Shown in pieces: positions 1-5,980 of a stretch of 8,557 nt of DNA. The stretch lies in NCBI GenBank assembly GCA_018969455.1, contig JAGWYI010000148.1, positions 1-8,557 of the forward strand, in the 5' to 3' direction. The translations under genes and the position numbers were made by a program. Source of the DNA: Bacteroidota bacterium. GTDB taxonomy: Bacteria > Bacteroidota > Bacteroidia > Chitinophagales > Saprospiraceae. The notes beneath the pieces were generated by a model. That model was not told the origin of the DNA. It searched no databases and saw only the letters and a list, made by a program, of their open reading frames with translations. Each line of letters begins with the position of its first letter. Within the stretch, counting starts at the first letter, position 1.

Positions 1-381
1 GATGAAATGAAAGTTTCCGATTTGGTTTCGAGAAAAAAAGACCGTCGATTTATCAGCATTCAGGCGAGTGACACTGTGCGCAATGCCTTTAACCTGATGA
101 AAACGCACGACATCAGCCAAATGCCCGTTGTGGACGGGGAGAAAATGGTGGGCTCTATCACCGAAACCCAGGTGTTGCACATTTTGCTTGAAAACCCCTT
201 GCAAAATGCGGAGAAACAATTGGGTACTGTCATGGGCGAAGCATTTCCAACCGTTAAAGACAGCACACCCATCAGTCACTTGAATCGTTACATCAACAAG
301 GAGATTCCGGCTGTTATAGCCATAGACCGATCGGGCGGTATGCACGTGGTAACACAGTATGATTTAATTCAGGCCATTTAA
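1..381 (+). CDS. CBS-domain pair, C-terminal end of a larger protein (probably cystathionine beta-synthase/cysteine synthase family), 5'-truncated
   Basis: The frame is open to the first base (Asp-Glu precede the first Met at base 7), so the gene most likely begins outside the window; about 126 residues are visible. They form two CBS motifs in tandem. The first, about residues 10-60, contains the typical 'ISQMPVVDGEKMVGSI' core. The second, about 75-126, ends 'HVVTQYDLIQAI'. Paired CBS motifs form a Bateman module that usually binds adenosyl ligands and regulates an attached enzyme. From memory of the family, this tail most resembles the regulatory C-terminus of PLP-dependent cystathionine beta-synthases of Bacteroidota, which make cystathionine or cysteine in the cytoplasm. 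The catalytic domain is not visible, so that assignment is an inference. A stand-alone CBS-pair protein starting at base 7 is the alternative. The stop codon lies inside the terminator stem shared with the convergent downstream gene. Confidence 0.75.
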   Translation, partial: DEMKVSDLVSRKKDRRFISIQASDTVRNAFNLMKTHDISQMPVVDGEKMVGSITETQVLHILLENPLQNAEKQLGTVMGEAFPTVKDSTPISHLNRYINKEIPAVIAIDRSGGMHVVTQYDLIQAI

Positions 382-418
382 ACAAAAAGGGGAGCATTTT
401 TGCTCCCCTTTTTGTTTA
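379..418. terminator. Bidirectional intrinsic terminator between convergent genes
   Basis: A perfect inverted repeat has 18-bp arms (379-396 and 401-418) and a TTTT loop (397-400). The GC core is GGGGAGCA/TGCTCCCC, flanked by A5 on one side and T5 on the other, so each strand gives a GC-rich stem followed by a U-rich tract. The outermost three base pairs are the TAA stop of the left-hand gene (379-381) and the TAA stop, read on the minus strand, of the coiled-coil gene (416-418). One hairpin therefore serves both transcripts. Confidence 0.93.
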
Positions 419-3400
419 TTCCTTCTTTTTTAATTTTTCGGCATCTTCCTTGAGTTTTTTCAATTGTTCCTCTGCCGCTTTAATTTGCGCTTGCAATTGG
501 GCCAGCTGCGCGGCCGAATCTTCCCGTTTTTTGGCATCTTCGGCTATCAAACGTGCTGTTTCGGTTTTGTTTTTATCCAGTTCGGCAGCGCTTTGTGCTC
601 TGGCATCGGCAATCGCGGTTGCCGCTTGTTGTTTGATGGCAGCCACTGCCTGTGCCTCGTCTTCCCGTGTTTTGGCCACCACAGCCGCCGCCTCCTGTTT
701 TATTTTATATACCGCATCGGTAGATTCTTTCTGGGTTGCTGCAATTTCTTCATTGCTTCTTTTCCGGGCCTCTTCGGCTTCTTTGGCGTATTGTTGCCGT
801 TTTGCATCCAGTTCTTTCCGGGCATTAGCCAATTCCTCAGCGGTGCGGGCTTGTGTTTCCTGTATGTCTTTTTTGGCCCTTTCCTGTACTTCTGCAAGTT
901 CTTTGGCGATGGCGGCTTTTTTATCGTCGCTTTCCTTTTTAGCCACGGCAATGGCTTCAATGGCCTGTTGTTTTATACCGGCAACCTCTTTTGCGGCATT
1001 TTCACGGGTTGAGGAGATCAGGTTGGCCGCTTCTTCCCGGGCTTTTGCCACATTTTCGGCCGCTTCCTGGCGTGCTTTAGCAGCGTTTTCACGCGCGGTT
1101 TTCACCTCCTGCGCAGCTTGTTGAGCCGTATTGGCAATTTCGTTGGCCGCTTTTTCGCGGGCGGTACCCACTTCTGTTGCCAGACGTTGGCGTTCTTTTG
1201 AAGCCGATTCGCGGGCAACCCGAATGCTGTCGGCCTCAGCCGATTTGATGGCAACGATGTTTTGCGCGCTTTGGCGTTTGGCTTCAGCCACCGAATTGGC
1301 CGATTCCTGTTGCGCGCGCACTTGCGCTTCCCGGGCTGCAGCAATTTCATTGGCGGCTTTCTCGCGGGCAGCGGCAATTTCAGCGGCGGCTTTCTCGCGG
1401 GCAGTTACCACATCGGAGGCTGAGGCATTCAGGGTTTCCTGTTGTTTTTTCTTGGCATCGGCAATGGTCGCTGCCGTTTCTGCTTGAATTTGTTTTAATT
1501 TTTCATCAACGGTTTGCTTGGCGCTTGCCACCTCTTCTGCATACTGTTTTTGCGCCTGATCGGCTTTGGCATTGGCTTCCATTACCTTATTTCGTGCCTC
1601 ATCGGCAGCCTTTTGCGCTTCCACTGCAGCGCGTTCGCGGGCTTTTTGAACCTCGGCAGCACTCTGTTGTTTGATCAGGTTTTCCTGATCTTTAGCGGCA
1701 GAGATGGATTTGGTAAGTTCTTCCTGGATTTTGGCAATTTCGGCTTCTGCTTTTTTGCGAGATTCGGCAACCTGCATGGCGATGGAGTCTTTTTGCATTT
1801 TTGAATGCAATTGTGCGTCGGCGATGGCTTTGGTGGCTTCCTCCTGAACCTGTTGAACGGTTTGCGCCGCTTTTTGTTTGCTTTCCACAACCTGTTTGGC
1901 AATTTCGGCCTTTTCCAAATCGGCCTTTTTCTGTTGTTCCGCAACGCCCTGTCGGGTTCGCTCAATTTCTTCAGCGGCACGTTTTTTTGCCTCAGCCACT
2001 TCCAAAGCGCTTTGTTCTTTTTGTTTGGCTACGTTTTCTTTTATATCAGCCAATTCGCTGGAGCTGTTTTGTTGCAACAAGGCCTTTTCTTCTGCTGATT
2101 TGCGACGGTATTCCGCGAGTTCCACAGCAATTTTTTGTTTTTCAAGCACACTATTTTCACGTGTTTGTGCAATTTGTTCGGCTGCCTCCTCCCGGATTTT
2201 CAAGATTTGATCGGCTGCTGATTTTTGGGTATTTACCACATCCTCCACGGTTTTGTTCTGTTCCGTTTTTGCGCGACTGCGCGCGTCTTCTACAATTTTC
2301 GCATTTTCCTCCCGAATTCGTTTGAGTTCATCATCGGCATTGGCACGGGCAGTGGCAATTTCATCGGAATATTGGAGTTTCGACTGATCAAGTTTCTCCT
2401 TTATGACCACCAATTCTTTCGCGGCGTTTTCACGGGCTTTTTTAACCTCTTCAGAAGAAGCCACGCGGGCCTTTTGGATCTCCTCGCCCGCCTGACGCCG
2501 TGCATCTTCAACGCTAAGATTTATTTTTGTTACCGCAGAGTCTGCCTTCGATTTATTTAAGGCAATGTATTGTTGGGCTTCTGCTTTGGATTTTTCAATT
2601 TCGGCAAGGGAAGCCTTGCGTGCGTCCAAAACTTCATTGGAATATTCCAGTTTCTTTTGATTTGCGGCATCGCGTGCGGCTGCTACTTCTTGGGCCAACT
2701 GCGTTTTGATGGCTTCTGCCCGGTCTTTTTCCTGTTTTATTTCATTGCGCAGTTTCTCCTTGGTTTTTTCCAGTTCCGAGCGAAGCGATACGACTTCCGG
2801 GTCGTTGTTGATGGTGGCAGTTTTGCCTAAGCCGCCTGCGGTAGCGGGCTTTACACCGGAAGGAGGCGCAGCGCCGGGTTTGGAGCCCGGGGCCGGAGTT
2901 GGAGTACTTGCCACTGGTGTCGGTTTGGGCACCTCAGCCCCCGGGCTGTCAACCACCAGTCCTTTATCGAGAATGCTGTAAAAGCAACTCGCCACTTTTT
3001 TGAATTCTTCCTGCCGATCCTTATTGGTTGTAAACTTATACTTCTGTCTGCCAACAAAATTGATGAAGTTAATTCCGGCAATGTTCCCTTCTGCAAGCCA
3101 CTGAACCGCATCCAGATCCAAAAGAAGATTGTTTCGATGGGTGGGAACAGCGCCGGAGACCAACTCGTCCATCCCCACAAAACGATAACTGCGCTCCTGG
3201 CCACTTGCATCCACAAACACAACCTGATCATCCTGGTTAAATTCTATGCCCCCAACCGAAGTCATACGTGCAAAAATGCCCTTTTCGTTGGTGAAAAAGT
3301 TGATGGAATAATTATACCCCCCTCGTACAACTATGGTTAGTGGAGCGGTGTTGGCGATCTGGACGCCAGAGATTTTTTTATTTTCCTTGATGACATCTGT

Positions 3401-3487
3401 GCAGTCCTGGCCAAATAGGCCGGCCGGTATCATGCCGACTAAAAAGCACATAAGCAACAGGCGGGGAAAGTTGAATTGGTGTATCAT
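416..3487 (-). CDS. Exported giant hendecad coiled-coil protein, 1023 aa, function unknown
   Basis: No named family is recognised. I chose the ATG at 3487 because it begins a clear signal peptide (Lys-poor but Arg-containing start, hydrophobic 'LLLMCFLVGMIPAGLFG', likely cut before Gln27). The frame stays open 36 residues further up to an ATG at 3595, but that start would bury the signal peptide. Residues 27-180 form a mixed, beta-rich globular domain holding the only two cysteines of the mature protein (C29, C168), a possible disulfide. Residues about 181-230 are a Pro/Thr/Ala/Gly linker. Residues about 231-1023 are one uninterrupted Ala/Glu/Lys/Gln/Arg coil with no Pro, Cys, Phe or Trp, built from hendecads in a 40-residue super-repeat. 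There is no lipobox, no OmpA-like domain and no recognisable type IX secretion C-terminal domain, so I infer a periplasmic or secreted product. It is last in its strand block and ends in the shared terminator. A structural or scaffold role is likely but unproven. Confidence 0.88.
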   Translation of the reverse strand: MIHQFNFPRLLLMCFLVGMIPAGLFGQDCTDVIKENKKISGVQIANTAPLTIVVRGGYNYSINFFTNEKGIFARMTSVGGIEFNQDDQVVFVDASGQERSYRFVGMDELVSGAVPTHRNNLLLDLDAVQWLAEGNIAGINFINFVGRQKYKFTTNKDRQEEFKKVASCFYSILDKGLVVDSPGAEVPKPTPVASTPTPAPGSKPGAAPPSGVKPATAGGLGKTATINNDPEVVSLRSELEKTKEKLRNEIKQEKDRAEAIKTQLAQEVAAARDAANQKKLEYSNEVLDARKASLAEIEKSKAEAQQYIALNKSKADSAVTKINLSVEDARRQAGEEIQKARVASSEEVKKARENAAKELVVIKEKLDQSKLQYSDEIATARANADDELKRIREENAKIVEDARSRAKTEQNKTVEDVVNTQKSAADQILKIREEAAEQIAQTRENSVLEKQKIAVELAEYRRKSAEEKALLQQNSSSELADIKENVAKQKEQSALEVAEAKKRAAEEIERTRQGVAEQQKKADLEKAEIAKQVVESKQKAAQTVQQVQEEATKAIADAQLHSKMQKDSIAMQVAESRKKAEAEIAKIQEELTKSISAAKDQENLIKQQSAAEVQKARERAAVEAQKAADEARNKVMEANAKADQAQKQYAEEVASAKQTVDEKLKQIQAETAATIADAKKKQQETLNASASDVVTAREKAAAEIAAAREKAANEIAAAREAQVRAQQESANSVAEAKRQSAQNIVAIKSAEADSIRVARESASKERQRLATEVGTAREKAANEIANTAQQAAQEVKTARENAAKARQEAAENVAKAREEAANLISSTRENAAKEVAGIKQQAIEAIAVAKKESDDKKAAIAKELAEVQERAKKDIQETQARTAEELANARKELDAKRQQYAKEAEEARKRSNEEIAATQKESTDAVYKIKQEAAAVVAKTREDEAQAVAAIKQQAATAIADARAQSAAELDKNKTETARLIAEDAKKREDSAAQLAQLQAQIKAAEEQLKKLKEDAEKLKKKE
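779..2632 (-). repeat. 120-bp (40-residue) coiled-coil super-repeat, about 15 units
   Basis: Within the coiled-coil protein (numbered from the ATG at 3487), hydrophobic anchors followed by a pattern like A-x-A-[KR] are spaced 11, 11, 18. Unit starts fall at residues 286, 326, 377, 417, 457, 497, 533, 573, 613, 653, 693, 733, 773, 813, 864 and 904. The steps are 40, 51, 40, 40, 40, 36, seven of 40, 51, 40. The 51s carry one extra hendecad, and the 36 has a hendecad reduced to a heptad. The 18-residue leg reads as hendecad plus heptad, usually ending like YA-x-EV or SA-x-EV. Sequence identity between most units is low; the spacing is what is conserved. Counted by hand. Confidence 0.85.
1341..1406 (-). 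repeat. Two adjacent 33-bp direct repeats (one hendecad each)
   Basis: The units 1341-1373 and 1374-1406 match at 29 of 33 bases and encode the hendecads AREKAANEIAA and AREKAAAEIAA. A third, more diverged copy at 1134-1166 encodes AREKAANEIAN. It lies exactly 240 bp, two 120-bp super-repeats, from the 1374-1406 unit. This is the clearest DNA-level trace of how the coil grew. Confidence 0.8.
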
Positions 3488-3672
3488 ACACAGGGTGTTA
3501 GCGTGGATGTAAAAATGATCGAAAAATATACCTTTTGTCAAGGTAAAATAGCAGATTCCACTTTTTACCAAATGAAAAAGTATATTAATTTGCAAATAAC
3601 CGAATTATTTTTCGAATTAGAACTTTTTAAAACCTAAAAAGCACATAAACTCGAAAAGCGATACAAGCATCC
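3488..3672. other. Intergenic leader of the coiled-coil gene
   Basis: This AT-rich 185-bp gap separates the glycosyltransferase stop from the coiled-coil start. It holds a small hairpin (TACCTT, 5-nt loop, AAGGTA; 3529-3545), a palindrome ATTTGCAAAT near 3588-3597, and a direct repeat CGAATTA at 3601-3607 and 3613-3619. I found no exact TAnnTTTG promoter element on the minus strand, only near matches such as TATATTTT, and no good Shine-Dalgarno before 3487. The coiled-coil gene may have its own promoter here, but none can be asserted. Confidence 0.5.
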
Positions 3673-5079
3673 TCACCGCGCTTGTTCTTTCCTTTTGGGC
3701 GATTCCCAAATTTGCACAAACACTCCACCCGCCTTTTCTTGCCAAATGCAATTCCAACTGCCTTCTAATCGACGATAGTCTAATCTTTCCACCTCGTTCA
3801 TAACATTAGAGACGAATATGTAAGCGTTGTAATCAAATTGGATGTTCGACATTTGCCGTGTGTCTTCGTTTAATTGGAGGAATACACCAGTGTTGATGTT
3901 GGGGAAAGCAGTTCCAACGGTTTTATAATCTATCCTATGCGCATCCAAAAACCGACAGGCGCGCGCGCGAAGCGGGTGAAACGGCAAATGTGCCAAAGTA
4001 GAATCCCAATCCATGGAAACACCCAACGGATATATCCATAAATTTCCACTTGCCAACAAAATTGTCAAAACAGTGTAGATCAATCGTTTGAATCGCGGGC
4101 TTGTAACTGTGGCGTATATCCATTGAAATGTAAGCAGATGCAATAGGAAAAACGCAGGCAGGAAGTAACGATGTGCAGATAAATTTTGGTATTTGAGCGC
4201 ACTAAAACTTAATAAAACTACCATACATGCCCACAATACGATCAATGGTTTAGGAGGTTTCAGGGGTGAATATTTCCACAATAAACCCAACAGCATCCAT
4301 TCCCCTACCCTGCCAAAATCCAGCCAACGCCAAATCAATATCAGAAAATTACGGCCAATACCTGCCAAACCTACCGTTTTAAATGCCGGAGCCCAGGTGG
4401 AACCCGTATGATAGCCTATCCAGCCTGCCATGTGGTAATGCCATGCCAAAAATGAAATTCCAAAAATAAAAGCAGGCAAAAAACAAAGCGCTCCTTGTGC
4501 CCAAAATTGCCATTTTCGACGCTCTATCCAAAACCATATTGCCATGAATATACCCAAACCTGCCACACACATCATGCCACGCATGCTGGTAAGTACCAAG
4601 CCCAAAAGACCAATTGCCAATTGCCGCCGCTTCCATCCCAATAAACCTTCCACACTCAACATGAAAAAACCCAGAAGAACAATGTCAGGTGAAACCAAAA
4701 CGCTTTGTCCGGCAAATACTGGATCCAGAAAAACCACCGGGATCAACCAAAATGCCCAGTCTGCATGCGTCACACGACTCGCCAAACGATAGATGCCCCA
4801 GATGTTCAAACACAAAAAGGGAAACATCATAAAATGGGCAGTTGGAAGGGAATACCCCCAAAAACGCCACACAATCGCCAGTAAATAACCGAATACTGGG
4901 GGATGTCCACTGTCTATTTCAGGGGGAAGTAAGGCCCATTTTAAATGACGACCATAGAAAAAGTGGGCATGTTTGGAAGCCAGCTGTACCGTATCCCAAA
5001 AAAAAGGATCGTCTTTTACAGCCCAGCACCAACCGAGCGCAAACAAATAAAACGGCAAAAGACGAAAGAAGGATTGCAC
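3673..5079 (-). CDS. GT-C-fold polytopic membrane glycosyltransferase (PMT/ArnT/GT39-like), 468 aa
   Basis: A hydrophobic protein with roughly ten membrane spans across residues 5-350 and a soluble C-terminal part (about 355-468). After the first span, the exoplasmic loop carries Asp in 'DDPFFWDT' (D29) and later 'DSGHPP' (D56), the acidic motifs typical of lipid-phosphate-sugar-using GT-C transferases. 'HRYFLPAF' near residue 303 resembles the conserved RYxLP segment of that superfamily. Such enzymes move a sugar from a polyprenyl-phosphate carrier to a lipid, glycan or protein on the outer face of the inner membrane; the acceptor here is unknown. The start is uncertain. GTG at 5079 follows an in-frame TGA by one codon, with no ATG until residue 84, and a promoter-like element sits 4 bp upstream. 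TTG at codon 8 (5058) or codon 12 (5046) are alternatives. folE lies 70 bp upstream on the same strand. Confidence 0.78.
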   Translation of the reverse strand: MQSFFRLLPFYLFALGWCWAVKDDPFFWDTVQLASKHAHFFYGRHLKWALLPPEIDSGHPPVFGYLLAIVWRFWGYSLPTAHFMMFPFLCLNIWGIYRLASRVTHADWAFWLIPVVFLDPVFAGQSVLVSPDIVLLGFFMLSVEGLLGWKRRQLAIGLLGLVLTSMRGMMCVAGLGIFMAIWFWIERRKWQFWAQGALCFLPAFIFGISFLAWHYHMAGWIGYHTGSTWAPAFKTVGLAGIGRNFLILIWRWLDFGRVGEWMLLGLLWKYSPLKPPKPLIVLWACMVVLLSFSALKYQNLSAHRYFLPAFFLLHLLTFQWIYATVTSPRFKRLIYTVLTILLASGNLWIYPLGVSMDWDSTLAHLPFHPLRARACRFLDAHRIDYKTVGTAFPNINTGVFLQLNEDTRQMSNIQFDYNAYIFVSNVMNEVERLDYRRLEGSWNCIWQEKAGGVFVQIWESPKRKEQAR

Positions 5080-5083
5080 ACCT

Positions 5084-5113
5084 CAAAGGTAAGCGCTCCA
5101 TTTAAATCCCAAA
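5084..5113 (-). promoter_or_regulatory. Bacteroidota-type promoter (TTTG-N18-TACCTTTG) before the glycosyltransferase
   Basis: Read on the minus strand, TTTG (5113-5110) is followed after 18 nt by TACCTTTG (5091-5084). This is an exact fit to the published Bacteroides/Flavobacterium consensus TTTG/TTG then TAnnTTTG. It is the only exact TAnnTTTG I found in the intergenic regions on the relevant strands. It ends four bases before the GTG start, so transcription would begin at or next to that codon. Confidence 0.55.
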
Positions 5114-5149
5114 AATCCAATAAGGCGTTTTGACGATTCTGGCCGATCC

Positions 5150-5746
5150 TTACCGTGGCCGTGTTTCTATGAGGCGCAGGAATTCGGTACGGGTCTCGGC
5201 CTTTCCAAATTCACCGGTAAACGCTGAGGTGGTTGTTATGCTGTTCTGTTTTTGTACCCCGCGCATCATCATGCACATGTGGCTGGCCTCAATTACCACG
5301 GCAACGCCAAGAGGCTGAAGGGTGCTTTGAATAACATCCCGTATTTCCAGCGTGAGCCTTTCCTGCACTTGAAGTCTGCGCGCAAATACATCCACCACGC
5401 GGGGAATTTTGCTCAATCCAACAATATAACCATTGGGAATATAGGCAACATGGGCTTTGCCAAAAAAAGGCAACATGTGGTGCTCGCACAGGGAGTACAA
5501 TTCAATATCGCGCACAATGACCATTTCAGAGTAATCTTCTTTAAACATGGCGCTTTTTAAAATTGCCGCCGCATCCTGATCATAGCCCTGCATCAAAAAT
5601 TGCATGGCTTTAGCCGCCCTTTCAGGTGTTTTCTTGAGTCCTTCCCGCTCAACATCTTCTCCAAGTTGAACAAGCATGCTTTCATAATAAGAACGCAAGC
5701 TTTCCGTCAAATCATCGTTATACAAATCATTCTTTTGATATGTCAT
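5150..5746 (-). CDS. folE: GTP cyclohydrolase I (FolE), 198 aa
   Basis: Catalyses GTP + H2O to 7,8-dihydroneopterin triphosphate plus formate, the first step toward tetrahydrofolate and other pterins, as a cytoplasmic oligomer. The zinc site is intact: C87 and H90 in 'LCEHHMLPF' and C158 in 'ASHMCMMMRGV'. The 71-residue Cys-to-Cys spacing equals that of E. coli C110/C181. The family motifs 'GLKKTPERAAKA' (36-47), 'HVAYIPNGYIVGLSKIPRVV' (99-118) and 'RRLQVQERLT' (123-132) are present, and the length is normal for bacterial FolE. I chose ATG at 5746 because homology begins shortly after it. The frame stays open to 5962, but the extra 72 residues are low-complexity and unlike FolE. It is transcribed away from the sensor kinase gene. 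Read-through into the glycosyltransferase is possible, since no clear terminator lies between them. Confidence 0.97.
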   Translation of the reverse strand: MTYQKNDLYNDDLTESLRSYYESMLVQLGEDVEREGLKKTPERAAKAMQFLMQGYDQDAAAILKSAMFKEDYSEMVIVRDIELYSLCEHHMLPFFGKAHVAYIPNGYIVGLSKIPRVVDVFARRLQVQERLTLEIRDVIQSTLQPLGVAVVIEASHMCMMMRGVQKQNSITTTSAFTGEFGKAETRTEFLRLIETRPR

Positions 5747-5795
5747 AGCCCCACAATTTTTCTGAGTGCCCGTTGAAAGGTTTGGTAAAAAGAAA

Positions 5796-5813
5796 CAAGT
5801 TTTTTGAAACTTG
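5796..5813. promoter_or_regulatory. Inverted repeat CAAGTTT-N4-AAACTTG, candidate operator or folE leader hairpin
   Basis: Perfect 7-bp arms (5796-5802 and 5807-5813) surround TTTG. It lies 49 bp upstream of the folE ATG, a position suited to an operator or to a hairpin in the folE 5' leader. The function is inferred from position and symmetry only. Confidence 0.35.
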
Positions 5814-5849
5814 GTTGCAAAATTTAAAAATAATGCCAAATTTGATTTT

Positions 5850-5861
5850 TTACCACGGTAA
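5850..5861. promoter_or_regulatory. Small dyad TTACC-AC-GGTAA
   Basis: Perfect 5-bp arms flank a 2-bp centre, about midway between the folE and kinase starts. The spacing is too tight for a stable hairpin, so a protein-binding site is the more plausible reading. It could also be chance in AT-rich sequence. Confidence 0.25.
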
Positions 5862-5980
5862 GGAATTTTCCCGGGATAGAAAAAATGGCAAATTTTATCC
5901 CCCTTCCCCTCAAATTGATCGAATAAATGCAACCATCCTGCATTCCTTTCGTTCATTTGCATACATCAGTTGAAAATAGC

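Larger units (their letters stand above)
5747..5980. promoter_or_regulatory. Divergent folE/sensor-kinase control region
   Basis: This 234-bp AT-rich region must hold the promoters of both divergent genes. No exact TAnnTTTG element is present on either strand. Near matches include TTCATTTG just before the kinase start, and CAAAATTT and CAAATTTT, which read toward folE. Three perfect small dyads are present: 5796-5813, CAAATTTG at 5837-5844, and 5850-5861. No riboswitch was recognised. Confidence 0.55.

Noticed and set aside
450..2981. Several long open frames on the plus strand (e.g. 450-1124, 1131-1487, 1801-2325) opposite the coiled-coil gene
   Set aside because: Their Ser/Ala/Cys/Phe/Leu-rich proteins are what the reverse complement of Ala/Glu/Lys/Gln codons yields. 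They have no domain-like patterning, whereas the minus strand carries a continuous regular coil with a signal peptide.
3400..3412. Lipoprotein signal at the first cysteine of the coiled-coil protein
   Set aside because: The residues before C29 are F-G-Q-D, which do not match a lipobox. The cut before Gln27 fits signal peptidase I and the Bacteroidota tendency for Gln at +1.
416..3487. Assignment of the coiled-coil protein as TolA, OmpH/Skp or an SMC-type ATPase
   Set aside because: The Ala/Lys/Glu-rich composition causes superficial resemblance. There is no N-terminal membrane anchor or TolA C-domain, no Skp-like size, and no Walker A or B motif.
3488..3595. 36-residue N-terminal extension of the coiled-coil protein to the ATG at 3595
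   Set aside because: It would place a canonical signal peptide internally, and the AT-rich stretch looks like leader sequence. The ATG at 3487 is preferred.
3599..3672. Terminator after the glycosyltransferase
   Set aside because: Only a weak AT-only pairing (CTTTTT/AAAAAG) exists, with no GC-rich stem. It is not strong enough to call.
5747..5962. 72-residue N-terminal extension of FolE
   Set aside because: FolE homology starts just after the ATG at 5746. The upstream residues are Phe/Lys/Asn-rich translated intergenic DNA and overlap the divergent promoter region.
5927..5980. 18-residue extension of the sensor kinase
   Set aside because: The segment from 'MKFRHLLDG' (ATG 5981) is the usual start shortly before the first membrane span. 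The extension shows no family-like sequence.
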